In this document: one piece after another, positions 1-8,559 of the stretch
Layout of the letters: each line of letters starts with the position of its first letter
Position numbering within the stretch: position 1 is the stretch's first letter
DNA from: an uncultured delta proteobacterium
GTDB taxonomy: Bacteria > Myxococcota_A > Polyangia > Polyangiales > Polyangiaceae
Assembly: GCA_903858055.1 (NCBI GenBank)
Contig: CAIOHM010000525.1
Coordinates: forward strand, 1 to 11,100
Direction of reading: 5' to 3'
Length of the DNA: 11,100 nt
Translations under genes and position numbers: made by a program
Notes under the pieces: model-generated
The model's input: the letters and a program-made list of their open reading frames with translations, nothing else
What the model was told of the DNA's origin: nothing
The model's database searches: none

Positions 1-265
1 CGCGCGCAGGCGAAGGGATCACGTTGGCTCGAAGCGGGAGGAGAAGAAGAGCCCGCGGTGGCCGCGCCACGGCGAACGGGCCGCGCGTAGCCTTCGCACC
101 GTGTGGGTGTCAACAGCACAGCCGCGCATTCGTGCGGTCACCGCCGGCATGAATCCATGGCGGCGGATTCCTCCACCCGCGCGACGCCCTCATGACCGAA
201 GGGGACTCCTCGCGCGCGCTCTCTCCTCGCACGCGCAGCGGAGGTCGCTCTGCGGAGGGCCTCGC
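1..265. other. Left-edge region without a supportable gene
   Basis: This stretch lies downstream of the acyltransferase stop. One plus-strand frame is open from the window edge to a TAG at 88-90. It could be the tail of a gene starting outside the window, but its third-position GC is clearly lower than in the genes to the right, so I do not call it. A weak imperfect hairpin sits around 58-70 and another around 237-249. Neither is followed by a T-run, so neither is called a terminator. Confidence 0.5.
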
Positions 266-1231
266 TCAGACGAAGCGGCGCACGCCCTGCACGCCGTCCG
301 AAGCCTGCTCCGCGCCGAAGCGGTACTCGTCGTCGAGGAGCGCGTCGATCGCGTTCATCACGACGTCGGTCGCCGCGCGGAACTTCGCCTCGTGCGCGGC
401 GCTCGCGTGGTCCGAGAGCGGCGCGAAGGGCTCCTTCACGCGGAACGCGCCGAGCTCGGGGCCTTCGAGGGCGAGCGGCTTGCCCACGCGGTAGACGACG
501 TGCCCGCCCTTCGCGAACGGGCTCGCGCCCGGGTACACGCCGTCGCAGCCGTTGCAGCCAATGGGCACGATGTCGACGCCCAAGTACTGGGCCGCTTGCA
601 CGAGGCCCGTGTGCCCGCGCGAGAGCCGCTTGCTGCGCGTCCCCTGCGGAAAGACGAGCACGTGGTAGTCGTTCGCGAGGGCCTCGCGGGTGATGCGCAT
701 CACCTCGACGCTCATCGTGTCGAAGAGCTCGTTGAACCACGCCGCGAACGAGCCCGCGCCGCCGTGGTGGCTCACGAAGGTGGCGATCGCCGGCGGCAGC
801 TCACCGGTCGGAGCGTGGCCCGCGAGCTCGCGCAGCACACGGTATTCGTCGTCGGTCGGGGCGCGGCCCGCGTCTTTGCGGAACTCGGTCGTGAGCACGT
901 AGCCGCGCGAGGGAAGCGGAATGTTCGTCGTCTGGTCCATGAACCAGCCGAGGAGATTGTTCTCGTAATACTTCCCCTTGACCCACGTCGCCGTGAACCC
1001 GTGGCCGCGGCGGTAGAGCACGTACTGGAGCGGCCAGTAGTTGTAGCGGTCCGTGTGGTTCATCGCGAGAAACACCCGCCGGTCGCGCGGGAGATTCTCG
1101 AGGCCCTCCACGTCGATGCGCGTGCGCCGCGGGAGGCGGTAATCCCACGTCAAGCCGAGGTTCGCGATGAGCATCTGGCCCCACGGCGGCTGGCGCGGGT
1201 GGATGCGGCGGAGGCGGTCGAGGTCGAGCAC
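266..1231 (-). CDS. Lysophospholipid acyltransferase-superfamily protein with altered active-site motifs
   Basis: The predicted product is a 321-residue acyltransferase related to the PlsC/AGPAT superfamily, which moves acyl groups from acyl-CoA or acyl-ACP to a glycerolipid or similar acceptor at the membrane. Block I appears as NHTDRYNYWP, with His59 in place. The residue five positions on, normally Asp in HX4D, is Asn64, with an Asp at position 61 instead. Block III reads FPQGTRSK (194-201), with Gln196 replacing the usual Glu. A block IV-like VPIGCNGCDGVYPG follows. The roughly 85 residues between blocks II and III are longer than in canonical PlsC. The start is a GTG with no clear ribosome binding site. 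It lies 12 bases after the stop of the acyl-CoA ligase on the same strand, so the two are probably cotranscribed. The family is well supported; the substrate and whether it is active are not known. Confidence 0.85.
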   Translation of the reverse strand: MLDLDRLRRIHPRQPPWGQMLIANLGLTWDYRLPRRTRIDVEGLENLPRDRRVFLAMNHTDRYNYWPLQYVLYRRGHGFTATWVKGKYYENNLLGWFMDQTTNIPLPSRGYVLTTEFRKDAGRAPTDDEYRVLRELAGHAPTGELPPAIATFVSHHGGAGSFAAWFNELFDTMSVEVMRITREALANDYHVLVFPQGTRSKRLSRGHTGLVQAAQYLGVDIVPIGCNGCDGVYPGASPFAKGGHVVYRVGKPLALEGPELGAFRVKEPFAPLSDHASAAHEAKFRAATDVVMNAIDALLDDEYRFGAEQASDGVQGVRRFV

Positions 1232-1243
1232 GGAAGCGGCGCC

Positions 1244-2800
1244 CTAGCGCAAATCGGTCTTCTTGATCTTGCCCGTGTCGGTCTTCGGGAGGTCGGGCAC
1301 GAAGGCCACGTGCTTCGGCACCATGAACGCCTCGAGATGCGCCTGGCAGTGGCGAATGATGTCACGATCGGTGAAGGTCACGCTCTCCTCGAGCACGAGG
1401 AACGCCTTCACGGCTTGCCCGAGCACCTCGTCGTCGACGCCGATCACCGCCGCGTCGCGCACGCCCTGAAGGTTGTAGAGTACATTCTCGACCTCCTTCG
1501 GCGCGACCTTCTCGCCGCGGGACTTGATGACGTCGTCCATGCGGCCGACGAAGTAGAGGTGCCCCTCGTCGTCGAGCTTGCAGTAGTCGCCCGTGTAGAG
1601 AACCTGCTCGCCAGGCACCGGGCCAGGCTTGAGCTTCTTCGCGGTCGACTCCGGCTTCTCCCAGTAGCCCTTCATCACCGTGGCGCCGCGAATCACGAGC
1701 TGCCCCACCGTGTGCGGGCCGACCTTCTCGCCGTTCTCGTCGACGATCCAGAGCTCCGTGTTGGGGATCGCGATGCCCACGCTCGTCGGCTTGCGGTCGA
1801 GATCTTCCGGCGGGAGGTACGTGCAGCGCTTGCACTCGGTGAGGCCGTACATCGAGAAGATGCGCGCCTCCGGGAAGATCTCCTTCAGCACCGTGATGTG
1901 CTTCACGGGTAGCGCCGCCGCCGTGTTCGTCACGTAGCGAATGCCCGAGAAATCCAGCGCTTGCCGCTGCTTCAGCTCGGCGAGGATCGAGAAGATGGTC
2001 GGCACGCCGGGAAAGCCCGTGACCTTCTCGTCGACGACCCGCTTCAGCACCTGCGCCGGGTACGTGAACGAGCGCTCGAGCACGAGGCGCGCGCCGAGGC
2101 GTACCGCCATGATCATTTGGTAGAGGCCGTAGTCGAACGCGAGCGGGAGCACGTTCAAAATGACCTCGTCTTCGCGCACCCCGAGGTAGGTCGAGATGCT
2201 CGTCGCCGCCGTGAGCATGTTGCGGTGCGTGAGCATGACGCCCTTCGGGTCGCCCGTGCTGCCCGAGGTGTAGAGGATCGAGGCGAGGTCGACGTCGAGG
2301 TTGCGGCGTACGGGGGGCGCATCGCCGCGGTGCGGAGCGAGCGCTTCCTCCCAGGGAATCACCGTTCCTTCGCGCTGCACGCCTTCGCCGGAGACGATGG
2401 TCGTCGCGAGGTGCGCGGTGCGCTCGAGGGCCGGGCGCCACACGCGCTCGAGGTGCGCGTCCGTGACCATCGCCTTCGCGCGGCAGTCATTGAGGTAATA
2501 CGCGAGCTTGTCGAGCTTCGTCTGCGCGTTGATCACCGAGACGACCGCGTTCGCCTTCAGCACCGCCCAGAACGCGATGCACGTGAAGGTGGTGTTGTCG
2601 CCGAAGACCACGACGCGATCGCCGCGCTCGACCCCGCCCGCCACGAGCGCCGCCGCGAGCCGGTTGGCCGCCGCGTTCCACGCCGCGTACGTGATGCGTT
2701 CGTCGCCCACGACCAGCGCCACCTTCTCAGGCAGCCGCGCGGCTGCGCCCTCGAGGTAGTCGTGCAACTGAGGGATCGCGTCTCTGAGCGGTGCGTTCAT
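1244..2800 (-). CDS. AMP-forming acyl-CoA ligase (fatty-acid or carboxylic-acid activating)
   Basis: This 518-residue member of the ANL (adenylate-forming) superfamily should activate a carboxylic acid with ATP to an acyl-adenylate and pass it to CoA or a carrier thiol. Visible core motifs are the phosphate-binding YTSGSTGDPKG (177-187), MYGLTE with Glu322 followed by CKRCTYLPPEDL, TGD with Asp405 for ribose binding, the hinge region GRMDDVIKSRGEKV, and the C-terminal catalytic Lys511 in TDTGKIKK. All key residues are present, so it should be active. I place the start at the ATG at 2800 because GGAGG lies seven bases upstream; a TTG two codons earlier would sit only one base from that site. 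It is the first gene of a minus-strand pair with the acyltransferase and diverges from the FIST-like gene. The substrate cannot be read from the sequence; a medium- or long-chain fatty acid is a guess. Confidence 0.93.
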   Translation of the reverse strand: MNAPLRDAIPQLHDYLEGAAARLPEKVALVVGDERITYAAWNAAANRLAAALVAGGVERGDRVVVFGDNTTFTCIAFWAVLKANAVVSVINAQTKLDKLAYYLNDCRAKAMVTDAHLERVWRPALERTAHLATTIVSGEGVQREGTVIPWEEALAPHRGDAPPVRRNLDVDLASILYTSGSTGDPKGVMLTHRNMLTAATSISTYLGVREDEVILNVLPLAFDYGLYQMIMAVRLGARLVLERSFTYPAQVLKRVVDEKVTGFPGVPTIFSILAELKQRQALDFSGIRYVTNTAAALPVKHITVLKEIFPEARIFSMYGLTECKRCTYLPPEDLDRKPTSVGIAIPNTELWIVDENGEKVGPHTVGQLVIRGATVMKGYWEKPESTAKKLKPGPVPGEQVLYTGDYCKLDDEGHLYFVGRMDDVIKSRGEKVAPKEVENVLYNLQGVRDAAVIGVDDEVLGQAVKAFLVLEESVTFTDRDIIRHCQAHLEAFMVPKHVAFVPDLPKTDTGKIKKTDLR

Positions 2801-2807
2801 CGCCAAG

Positions 2808-2823
2808 CCTCCACACGCGGAGG
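2808..2823 (-). promoter_or_regulatory. Ribosome binding site inside a small inverted repeat
   Basis: In the minus-strand transcript, GGAGG (2812-2808) lies seven bases before the acyl-CoA ligase ATG and fixes its start. A perfect CCTCC (2823-2819) stands six bases upstream of it, so the leader can fold into a 5-bp hairpin that hides the ribosome binding site. The pairing is seen directly. That it regulates translation is inference, and a stem this short may form by chance. Confidence 0.5.
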
Positions 2824-2883
2824 TTACGTGGACCCCTCGTGCTCCGAAACCCCGGATTCGTGGCCCACCGGCTCGTTTCGCCC

Positions 2884-2889
2884 TACGCT
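2884..2889 (+). promoter_or_regulatory. Possible -10 element for a leaderless FIST-like transcript
   Basis: TACGCT matches the TANNNT pattern of a sigma-70-type -10 element and ends six bases before the GTG at 2896. This spacing is typical of leaderless transcripts and would explain why no ribosome binding site is visible there. I see no convincing -35 hexamer. Confidence 0.25.
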
Positions 2890-2895
2890 TGCAAG

Positions 2896-3993
2896 GTGCG
2901 CTGGTCCCGAGCCGTCTCCTTTCAGCGAAGCGCCCTCGACGCCCTCGACGACGCTTCGAGCGCCCTCGCCGTCGCCCTCGACGGAGCGCCGGCGCACTTG
3001 CTGCTCGCCTTCGTCGACGGCGCGTTCCGCACGCACGCCGCCACCCTTGCGCGCGAGCTGGAGCGTCGCCACGGCGGAGCGACCACGCTCGTCATCCCGG
3101 TGCCCTCGCTCGGCCTCCCGCTGCCAGGCCTCGAGCTCCCGCGCTTCGTAGTTCACGCGGCGACAGCACCGAAAGCGCGCTTTTTGCCGTGGCGCTGCGA
3201 TCCCAAGACGAACCGCCTCGACCTGCCGATGATCCCCGGCCCCCTCGGCATGCTGATGTTCGCGGACGCCTCGTCGCTCGACGTCGATCGCGTCGCCTTT
3301 GCCGTCGCCGAGCGCTGCGCGGCCTTCGCGGGCTTTGCCATGCACGACGTGCCGAACGCCTGGCCCCTGGCGATCGGCCACGAGCTCATCGAGGGCGGCG
3401 CCGTGGGCGTCTATTGCGACGACCCGACCTTCGCCGAGGGTTTTGCCGAGCCGCTCGGGCGCGCGCAGGGCCCGGCCATGATCGTCACCGCGGGCGTGGC
3501 CGGCACCGTGCAAAGCCTCGACGGTCGCCCCGCGCTCGTGGTCCTGGAGGAGTGGGCCAAAGCCCTCGACGAAGCGGACCGCGAGAAGCTCGCGCTCGGT
3601 CTCGACGTGGCCCTCGACCTGCGCGCGCACGGCGTACGCTCTTCCGAGGGAGACCTCGCCACCTGCCGCATGGTCGCCCTGGACCGTGAGCGCGGAGCCT
3701 TCCTCGTCGACGCGGAGACGCGCGCGTTCCAAGCCCTGCGTTTCGCCGTGCGCGACGACGTACGCGCCGTGGGTGACGTGGTGACGAACGCCGCCCGCGA
3801 CCCGGGCGAGGCCCCGCCGATTCTGCTCTGGCCGCTCGAGGCGAGCCTCATGACCCACTGGCCCGAGGTCGCAGCGGCACACAAAGAGCGCCTCGCCCCG
3901 TGGGCCCTCCGCGGCGTGGTGCCGCTCGTGGGCGCCGGGCATCGCTCCGCGCCGGTCCACCGCCACGCGCTCGGCCTCCTTCGATTGCGCTGA
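2896..3993 (+). CDS. FIST-like putative ligand-sensing protein
   Basis: The predicted product is about 365 residues, soluble, with no signal peptide or membrane segment. Its order of segments resembles FIST N- and C-domain proteins, which are thought to bind small ligands and occur in signal transduction. It has an N-terminal alpha/beta part, then GGAVGVYC, then VTAGVAGTVQSLDGRPAL around residues 193-214. That last segment matches the family's hallmark (VT..GN.V..LDGRPAL). A late LRGVVPLVGAGHRSAPVH fits the end of the C-domain, where the family usually has a Gly-Glu-Ile-Gly-like turn. There is no fused kinase, GGDEF or receiver domain. The frame is open back to 2791, but that would overlap the divergent gene, so I prefer the GTG at 2896. 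It precedes the tyrosine kinase gene by 101 bases in the same orientation. The family call rests on pattern memory and is moderate; if it is wrong, this is a conserved hypothetical protein. Confidence 0.6.
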   Translation: MRWSRAVSFQRSALDALDDASSALAVALDGAPAHLLLAFVDGAFRTHAATLARELERRHGGATTLVIPVPSLGLPLPGLELPRFVVHAATAPKARFLPWRCDPKTNRLDLPMIPGPLGMLMFADASSLDVDRVAFAVAERCAAFAGFAMHDVPNAWPLAIGHELIEGGAVGVYCDDPTFAEGFAEPLGRAQGPAMIVTAGVAGTVQSLDGRPALVVLEEWAKALDEADREKLALGLDVALDLRAHGVRSSEGDLATCRMVALDRERGAFLVDAETRAFQALRFAVRDDVRAVGDVVTNAARDPGEAPPILLWPLEASLMTHWPEVAAAHKERLAPWALRGVVPLVGAGHRSAPVHRHALGLLRLR

Positions 3994-4016
3994 ATTCCAG
4001 AACGTTTTGCGGCCCG

Positions 4017-4040
4017 GGGCCTTGAACGCGGCCAAGGTCC
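4017..4040 (+). other. Small hairpin between the FIST-like gene and the tyrosine kinase gene
   Basis: Positions 4017-4024 can pair with 4033-4040 (8 bp including one G-U) around an 8-base loop. No T-run follows. It lies in the 101-base gap and just before an alternative GTG start at 4041. It could be a weak terminator for the upstream gene, a leader structure, or chance in GC-rich DNA. Confidence 0.25.
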
Positions 4041-4094
4041 GTGCCATGCCTTCGCGCTTCGAGCCTTCGCCGAAACGCTCGCTGCGCAGTCCCC

Positions 4095-6425
4095 ATGGCC
4101 GAACCCACGCTCCGTACCTCCCCCGCCCCGACGACGCTCGCCGAAGACGCCGCCTCGGGCGCGTTGCGCCTCTGGAAGACCTTCCGCAAGCACTGGGCGA
4201 TCATCCTCTCCACGCTGATTCTCTCGGTCGGCGTGGCGGTGACGTACAACCGCACGGCCGAGGTCGCGTACCAAGCCACGGCGCTCGTCGAATTCGACCC
4301 GAACCCGATCCGCCCGCTCGGCGAAAAAGGCGCGAATCTCAGCCCGAACTACTCGTCGTACTGGGACCACCGCGAGTTCTTCGAGACCCAATACAAGCTC
4401 CTCGTTTCGGACGAAATCATGCGCCGGGTCATTCAGACCCTCGGCCTCATGAGCGACCCGGACTTCCTCCCGAAGGTCCCGCCCAAGACCGGCCGCCCCT
4501 TCGGCGTCGACGACCTCGCGGCCGTGCTGCGCAAGCGCGTGACCGTCGAGCCCGTGAAGAACAGCCGCCTCGTCTACGTGAAATTCGAAGACAAGGACCC
4601 GAAGCGCGCCCGGCTCCTCTGCGAGACCCTCGTCAAAGTCTACCTGCAGAAGAACCTCGACGGCTCCGTGGGTCAGACGAGCGAAGCGCTCACGTGGCTC
4701 AACGGCCAAGTCGACGCGCTCCGCCACGAGCTCGAGTCGACCGAGAACAAGCTCCACGACTTCAAAGAGAAGAACAGCCTGCCGAGCCTCTCGATCAACG
4801 AGGCGTCGAACATGCTGCGCGTCGAGCTCCAGGATCTGAGCGAGGCGCTCACGAAGACCCGCACGCGCCGCCAAGAGCTGAAGGCGCGCCAGGCCGAGCT
4901 CGAGAAGGTCCCCTCCGACAAGCCCGACAGCCTCCCGGCGACCGAGCTCCTTCAGAGCGCCTACCTGCAGCAAGTGCGCAAGGGCTTCCTCGACGCCGTG
5001 GCGGAGCGCGCGCAGCTCATCGCCGAGAACAAGGGCGAGAATCACCCGCTCGTGCGCAAGGCCCAGGAGCGCCTCGACGAGCAGCGCAAGGCCCTCCTCG
5101 CGGAGGTCGAGAACATCAAGGGCGCCGTCTCGCGCGACCTCGCCGTCGTCGAGCGCGAGGAGTCCGGCAAGGGCAAGCTCTACGAGGAGGCTCGCCAGCG
5201 CGCCGTCGACCTCAACATGAAGGCGATCGAGTACCACCGCCTCGACCGCGACCGCGAGAACAACGAGAAGCTCTTCTCGCTGCTCCTCGAGCGCACGAAA
5301 GAGGCCGATCTCCAGCGCATGCTGCGCGTCAACAACGCGCGCTTGGCCGACCCGCCCGTCGAGCCGCGCGCGCCCGTGCGCCCGCGTACGTTCGTGAACC
5401 TCGCGCTCGGCGTCGTCTTCGGCCTGCTCTTCGGCGCGGGCTTCGCCTACCTCCGCGAGCAGCTCGACGTCTCCCTCAAGACCCCCGACGACGTCGAGAC
5501 CAAGCTCGCCGTCTCGTTCTTGGGCCTCCTGCCGGAGCTCGGCCCCGGCTCGGAATCCGGCGGCTATTATTCGTATTACCGTCGCCGTGCGAAAGAGAAG
5601 AAAGAGGCGAGCAAGCGCCGCCGCGCGCTGACGACCGAGGACCGCCAGCTCCCGCCCGAGCTCGTCGTCCACGAGCGCCCGCTCTCGGGCATCGCCGAGG
5701 CCGCACGTGCCATCCGCACGAACGTCCTCTTCATGAACCCGGACAAGCCGTACAAGAAGATCCTCGTCACGAGCTCGGTGCCCGGTGAGGGCAAGACCAC
5801 GGTCGCGTGCTCGATGGCGATCGCCATGGCCCAGAGCGGCCAGCGCGTCGTCATGGTCGACTGCGACCTGCGCCGCCCGCGCCTGCACCGCATCTTCGAT
5901 CGCGTGGGCGACGCCGGCGTCACGAACGTGCTCATCGGCCAAGCCTCCGTCGACGAGGTCGCGAAGCCGTCGATCGTCCCGAACCTGTGGACCATCCCCG
6001 CCGGCCCGATCCCCCCGAACCCGGCCGATATCCTCCACTCCGAGGCGTTCAAGCGCTTCATCGAGGAGCTCTCCGAGAAGTTCGACCGCGTCGTCGTCGA
6101 CTCGCCGCCGCTCGTCGCCGTGACCGACGCCGCGATCATCTCGACGATCATCGACGGCACCATCTTCGTGACGCGCGCCTTCAAGACCTCGCGCGCCCTC
6201 GCCCGCCAGGGTCTTCGCACCCTCTGGGACGTCGACTCGCGCATCATCGGCGCCGTGCTCAACGCCGTCGACCTCCGCAAGCACGAATACAGCTACTACA
6301 AGCAGTATTACTATTACCGCAAGGAAGGCTACGCGCCGCTCACGCTGCCCGACGGAGCCGCCCCCGGAAGCGACAGCCACACGCGCCAAGACGCCCGCGA
6401 CGACGCCTCGCCGCCGCCGAACTGA
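4095..6425 (+). CDS. Wzc-like polysaccharide co-polymerase / BY-type protein tyrosine autokinase
   Basis: The 776-residue product joins a Wzz-type chain-length domain to a cytoplasmic bacterial tyrosine kinase. These proteins control polymerisation and export of capsule or exopolysaccharide by cycling phosphorylation of a C-terminal tyrosine cluster. A first membrane helix lies near 34-51. A long charged coiled-coil periplasmic part follows, then a Pro-rich stretch (about 419-431) and a second helix (about 432-453). The kinase has the EX2RX2R oligomerisation motif (Glu535, Arg538, Arg541), Walker A PGEGKTT (563-569, Lys567), Walker A' VVMVDCD (585-591) and Walker B VVVDSPP (666-672). The C-terminal cluster YSYYKQYYYYRKEGY (732-746) holds eight tyrosines and is followed by a 30-residue disordered tail. 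A second group, YYSYY (491-495), sits between helix 2 and the kinase. I chose the ATG at 4095; a GTG at 4041 would add 18 residues that look non-coding. No Wza, Wzx, Wzy or glycosyltransferase gene is adjacent. Confidence 0.95.
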   Translation: MAEPTLRTSPAPTTLAEDAASGALRLWKTFRKHWAIILSTLILSVGVAVTYNRTAEVAYQATALVEFDPNPIRPLGEKGANLSPNYSSYWDHREFFETQYKLLVSDEIMRRVIQTLGLMSDPDFLPKVPPKTGRPFGVDDLAAVLRKRVTVEPVKNSRLVYVKFEDKDPKRARLLCETLVKVYLQKNLDGSVGQTSEALTWLNGQVDALRHELESTENKLHDFKEKNSLPSLSINEASNMLRVELQDLSEALTKTRTRRQELKARQAELEKVPSDKPDSLPATELLQSAYLQQVRKGFLDAVAERAQLIAENKGENHPLVRKAQERLDEQRKALLAEVENIKGAVSRDLAVVEREESGKGKLYEEARQRAVDLNMKAIEYHRLDRDRENNEKLFSLLLERTKEADLQRMLRVNNARLADPPVEPRAPVRPRTFVNLALGVVFGLLFGAGFAYLREQLDVSLKTPDDVETKLAVSFLGLLPELGPGSESGGYYSYYRRRAKEKKEASKRRRALTTEDRQLPPELVVHERPLSGIAEAARAIRTNVLFMNPDKPYKKILVTSSVPGEGKTTVACSMAIAMAQSGQRVVMVDCDLRRPRLHRIFDRVGDAGVTNVLIGQASVDEVAKPSIVPNLWTIPAGPIPPNPADILHSEAFKRFIEELSEKFDRVVVDSPPLVAVTDAAIISTIIDGTIFVTRAFKTSRALARQGLRTLWDVDSRIIGAVLNAVDLRKHEYSYYKQYYYYRKEGYAPLTLPDGAAPGSDSHTRQDARDDASPPPN

Positions 6426-6450
6426 AGCCTTCGCGGCACGCACGGCTCCG

Positions 6451-6500
6451 CCCGAAGAAGCGCCTCGTCCCAGGAGAGACGGGGCGCTTCGCGCTTCGGG
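6451..6500 (+). terminator. Strong hairpin after the tyrosine kinase gene, possible terminator
   Basis: Positions 6458-6469 pair with 6478-6489 (12 bp, one G-U) around an 8-base loop. Outside them, 6451-6457 pair with 6494-6500 (7 bp) across a four-base bulge at 6490-6493. The whole element lies in the 98-base gap between two plus-strand genes. There is no T-tract after it, so it is not a classical intrinsic terminator. It may still stop transcription or protect the 3' end of the kinase message. Confidence 0.55.
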
Positions 6501-6523
6501 CCCTCCCCTGGTAAGACCCGGCC

Positions 6524-8026
<1,503 letters not shown>

Positions 8027-8034
8027 AGCCACGC

Positions 8035-8559
8035 TCAGCGCGCGCGCGCGGCCTTCGCGATCGCCTCGCCGCTCGCTCCGCCCGGACTCCGCAGCACCTC
8101 GTGGCCGAGGGGATCGTAGACGATCGCGCTCGGCACCCACTGGACCGGCGCGAAGGGTCCGCCGTCTTCGCGCAAGTCTTCGGTCGCGTGCACCACGGCG
8201 CAGAGCGGCTTCATGCGATCGGCAAAGAGGCGCACGAGCGGCCACGCGTCCGCGCGGTCCATCGCCACGACGATGCAGCGCGGAGGGTTCGTGAACGTGC
8301 GGGCTTCGCGCTCGTAGAGCTCGATCTGCGCGAGGCTGCGCAAGTCGTCGCTCGCGGCGAAGAGCACGACGAGGCTCTTTCCGCCGGGCGGCTCCTGCTC
8401 GAGCAAGCGGCCGTCGACGGCCGTGAAGCGGAAGCGGAGCGTCGAAGAAGGCTCCCACGGCTCGGGGCTCACCGAGGGACGGCAGCCGGCGATCGCGAGG
8501 GCCAGCGCGAGGAGCGCCCCCCACGCCGGGAAGCTACGCGCGCGAACCAGAGGGACCAT
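8035..8559 (-). CDS. Thioredoxin-fold lipoprotein lacking the CXXC pair
   Basis: The 174-residue product begins with an Arg-containing n-region, a hydrophobic Leu/Ala stretch and a lipobox AIAGC. Cys26 should therefore become the lipidated first residue, anchoring the protein at the periplasmic face of the envelope. The remainder looks like a TlpA/AhpC-type thioredoxin fold. A beta strand LVVLFAASDD (64-72) stands where the WCXXC motif would be, and a WVPSAIVYDPLGHEV segment carries the cis-proline candidate Pro143. No CXXC is present; the two other cysteines are far apart. Disulfide exchange is therefore unlikely and a binding or structural role is more plausible. The start at 8559 is set by the signal peptide, since the open frame extends further upstream as non-coding-like sequence. 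It overlaps the end of the upstream minus-strand gene by 26 bases, which suggests translational coupling, and converges on the ligase at 6524-8026. Confidence 0.8.
   Translation of the reverse strand: MVPLVRARSFPAWGALLALALAIAGCRPSVSPEPWEPSSTLRFRFTAVDGRLLEQEPPGGKSLVVLFAASDDLRSLAQIELYEREARTFTNPPRCIVVAMDRADAWPLVRLFADRMKPLCAVVHATEDLREDGGPFAPVQWVPSAIVYDPLGHEVLRSPGGASGEAIAKAARAR

Noticed and set aside
1..90. Plus-strand open frame ending in TAG at 88-90, a possible tail of an upstream gene
   Set aside because: Third-position GC is lower than in the other genes and no motif is visible in 29 codons, so it cannot be supported.
2791..2895. Longer N-terminus for the FIST-like protein starting at 2791
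   Set aside because: It would overlap the start and ribosome binding site of the divergent ligase gene, and the extra 35 residues look non-coding.
101..3151. Long plus-strand open frames opposite the acyltransferase and acyl-CoA ligase (101-1912 and 1961-3151)
   Set aside because: They are antisense shadows rich in Arg, Ala, Val and Glu; the minus strand encodes clear enzymes with intact motifs.
3411..6443. 1010-residue open frame on the minus strand opposite the tyrosine kinase gene
   Set aside because: It is a shadow of the GC-rich kinase gene: low-complexity Arg/Glu/Leu/Val/Asp-rich translation with no recognisable motif, while the opposite strand carries a complete, motif-rich protein.
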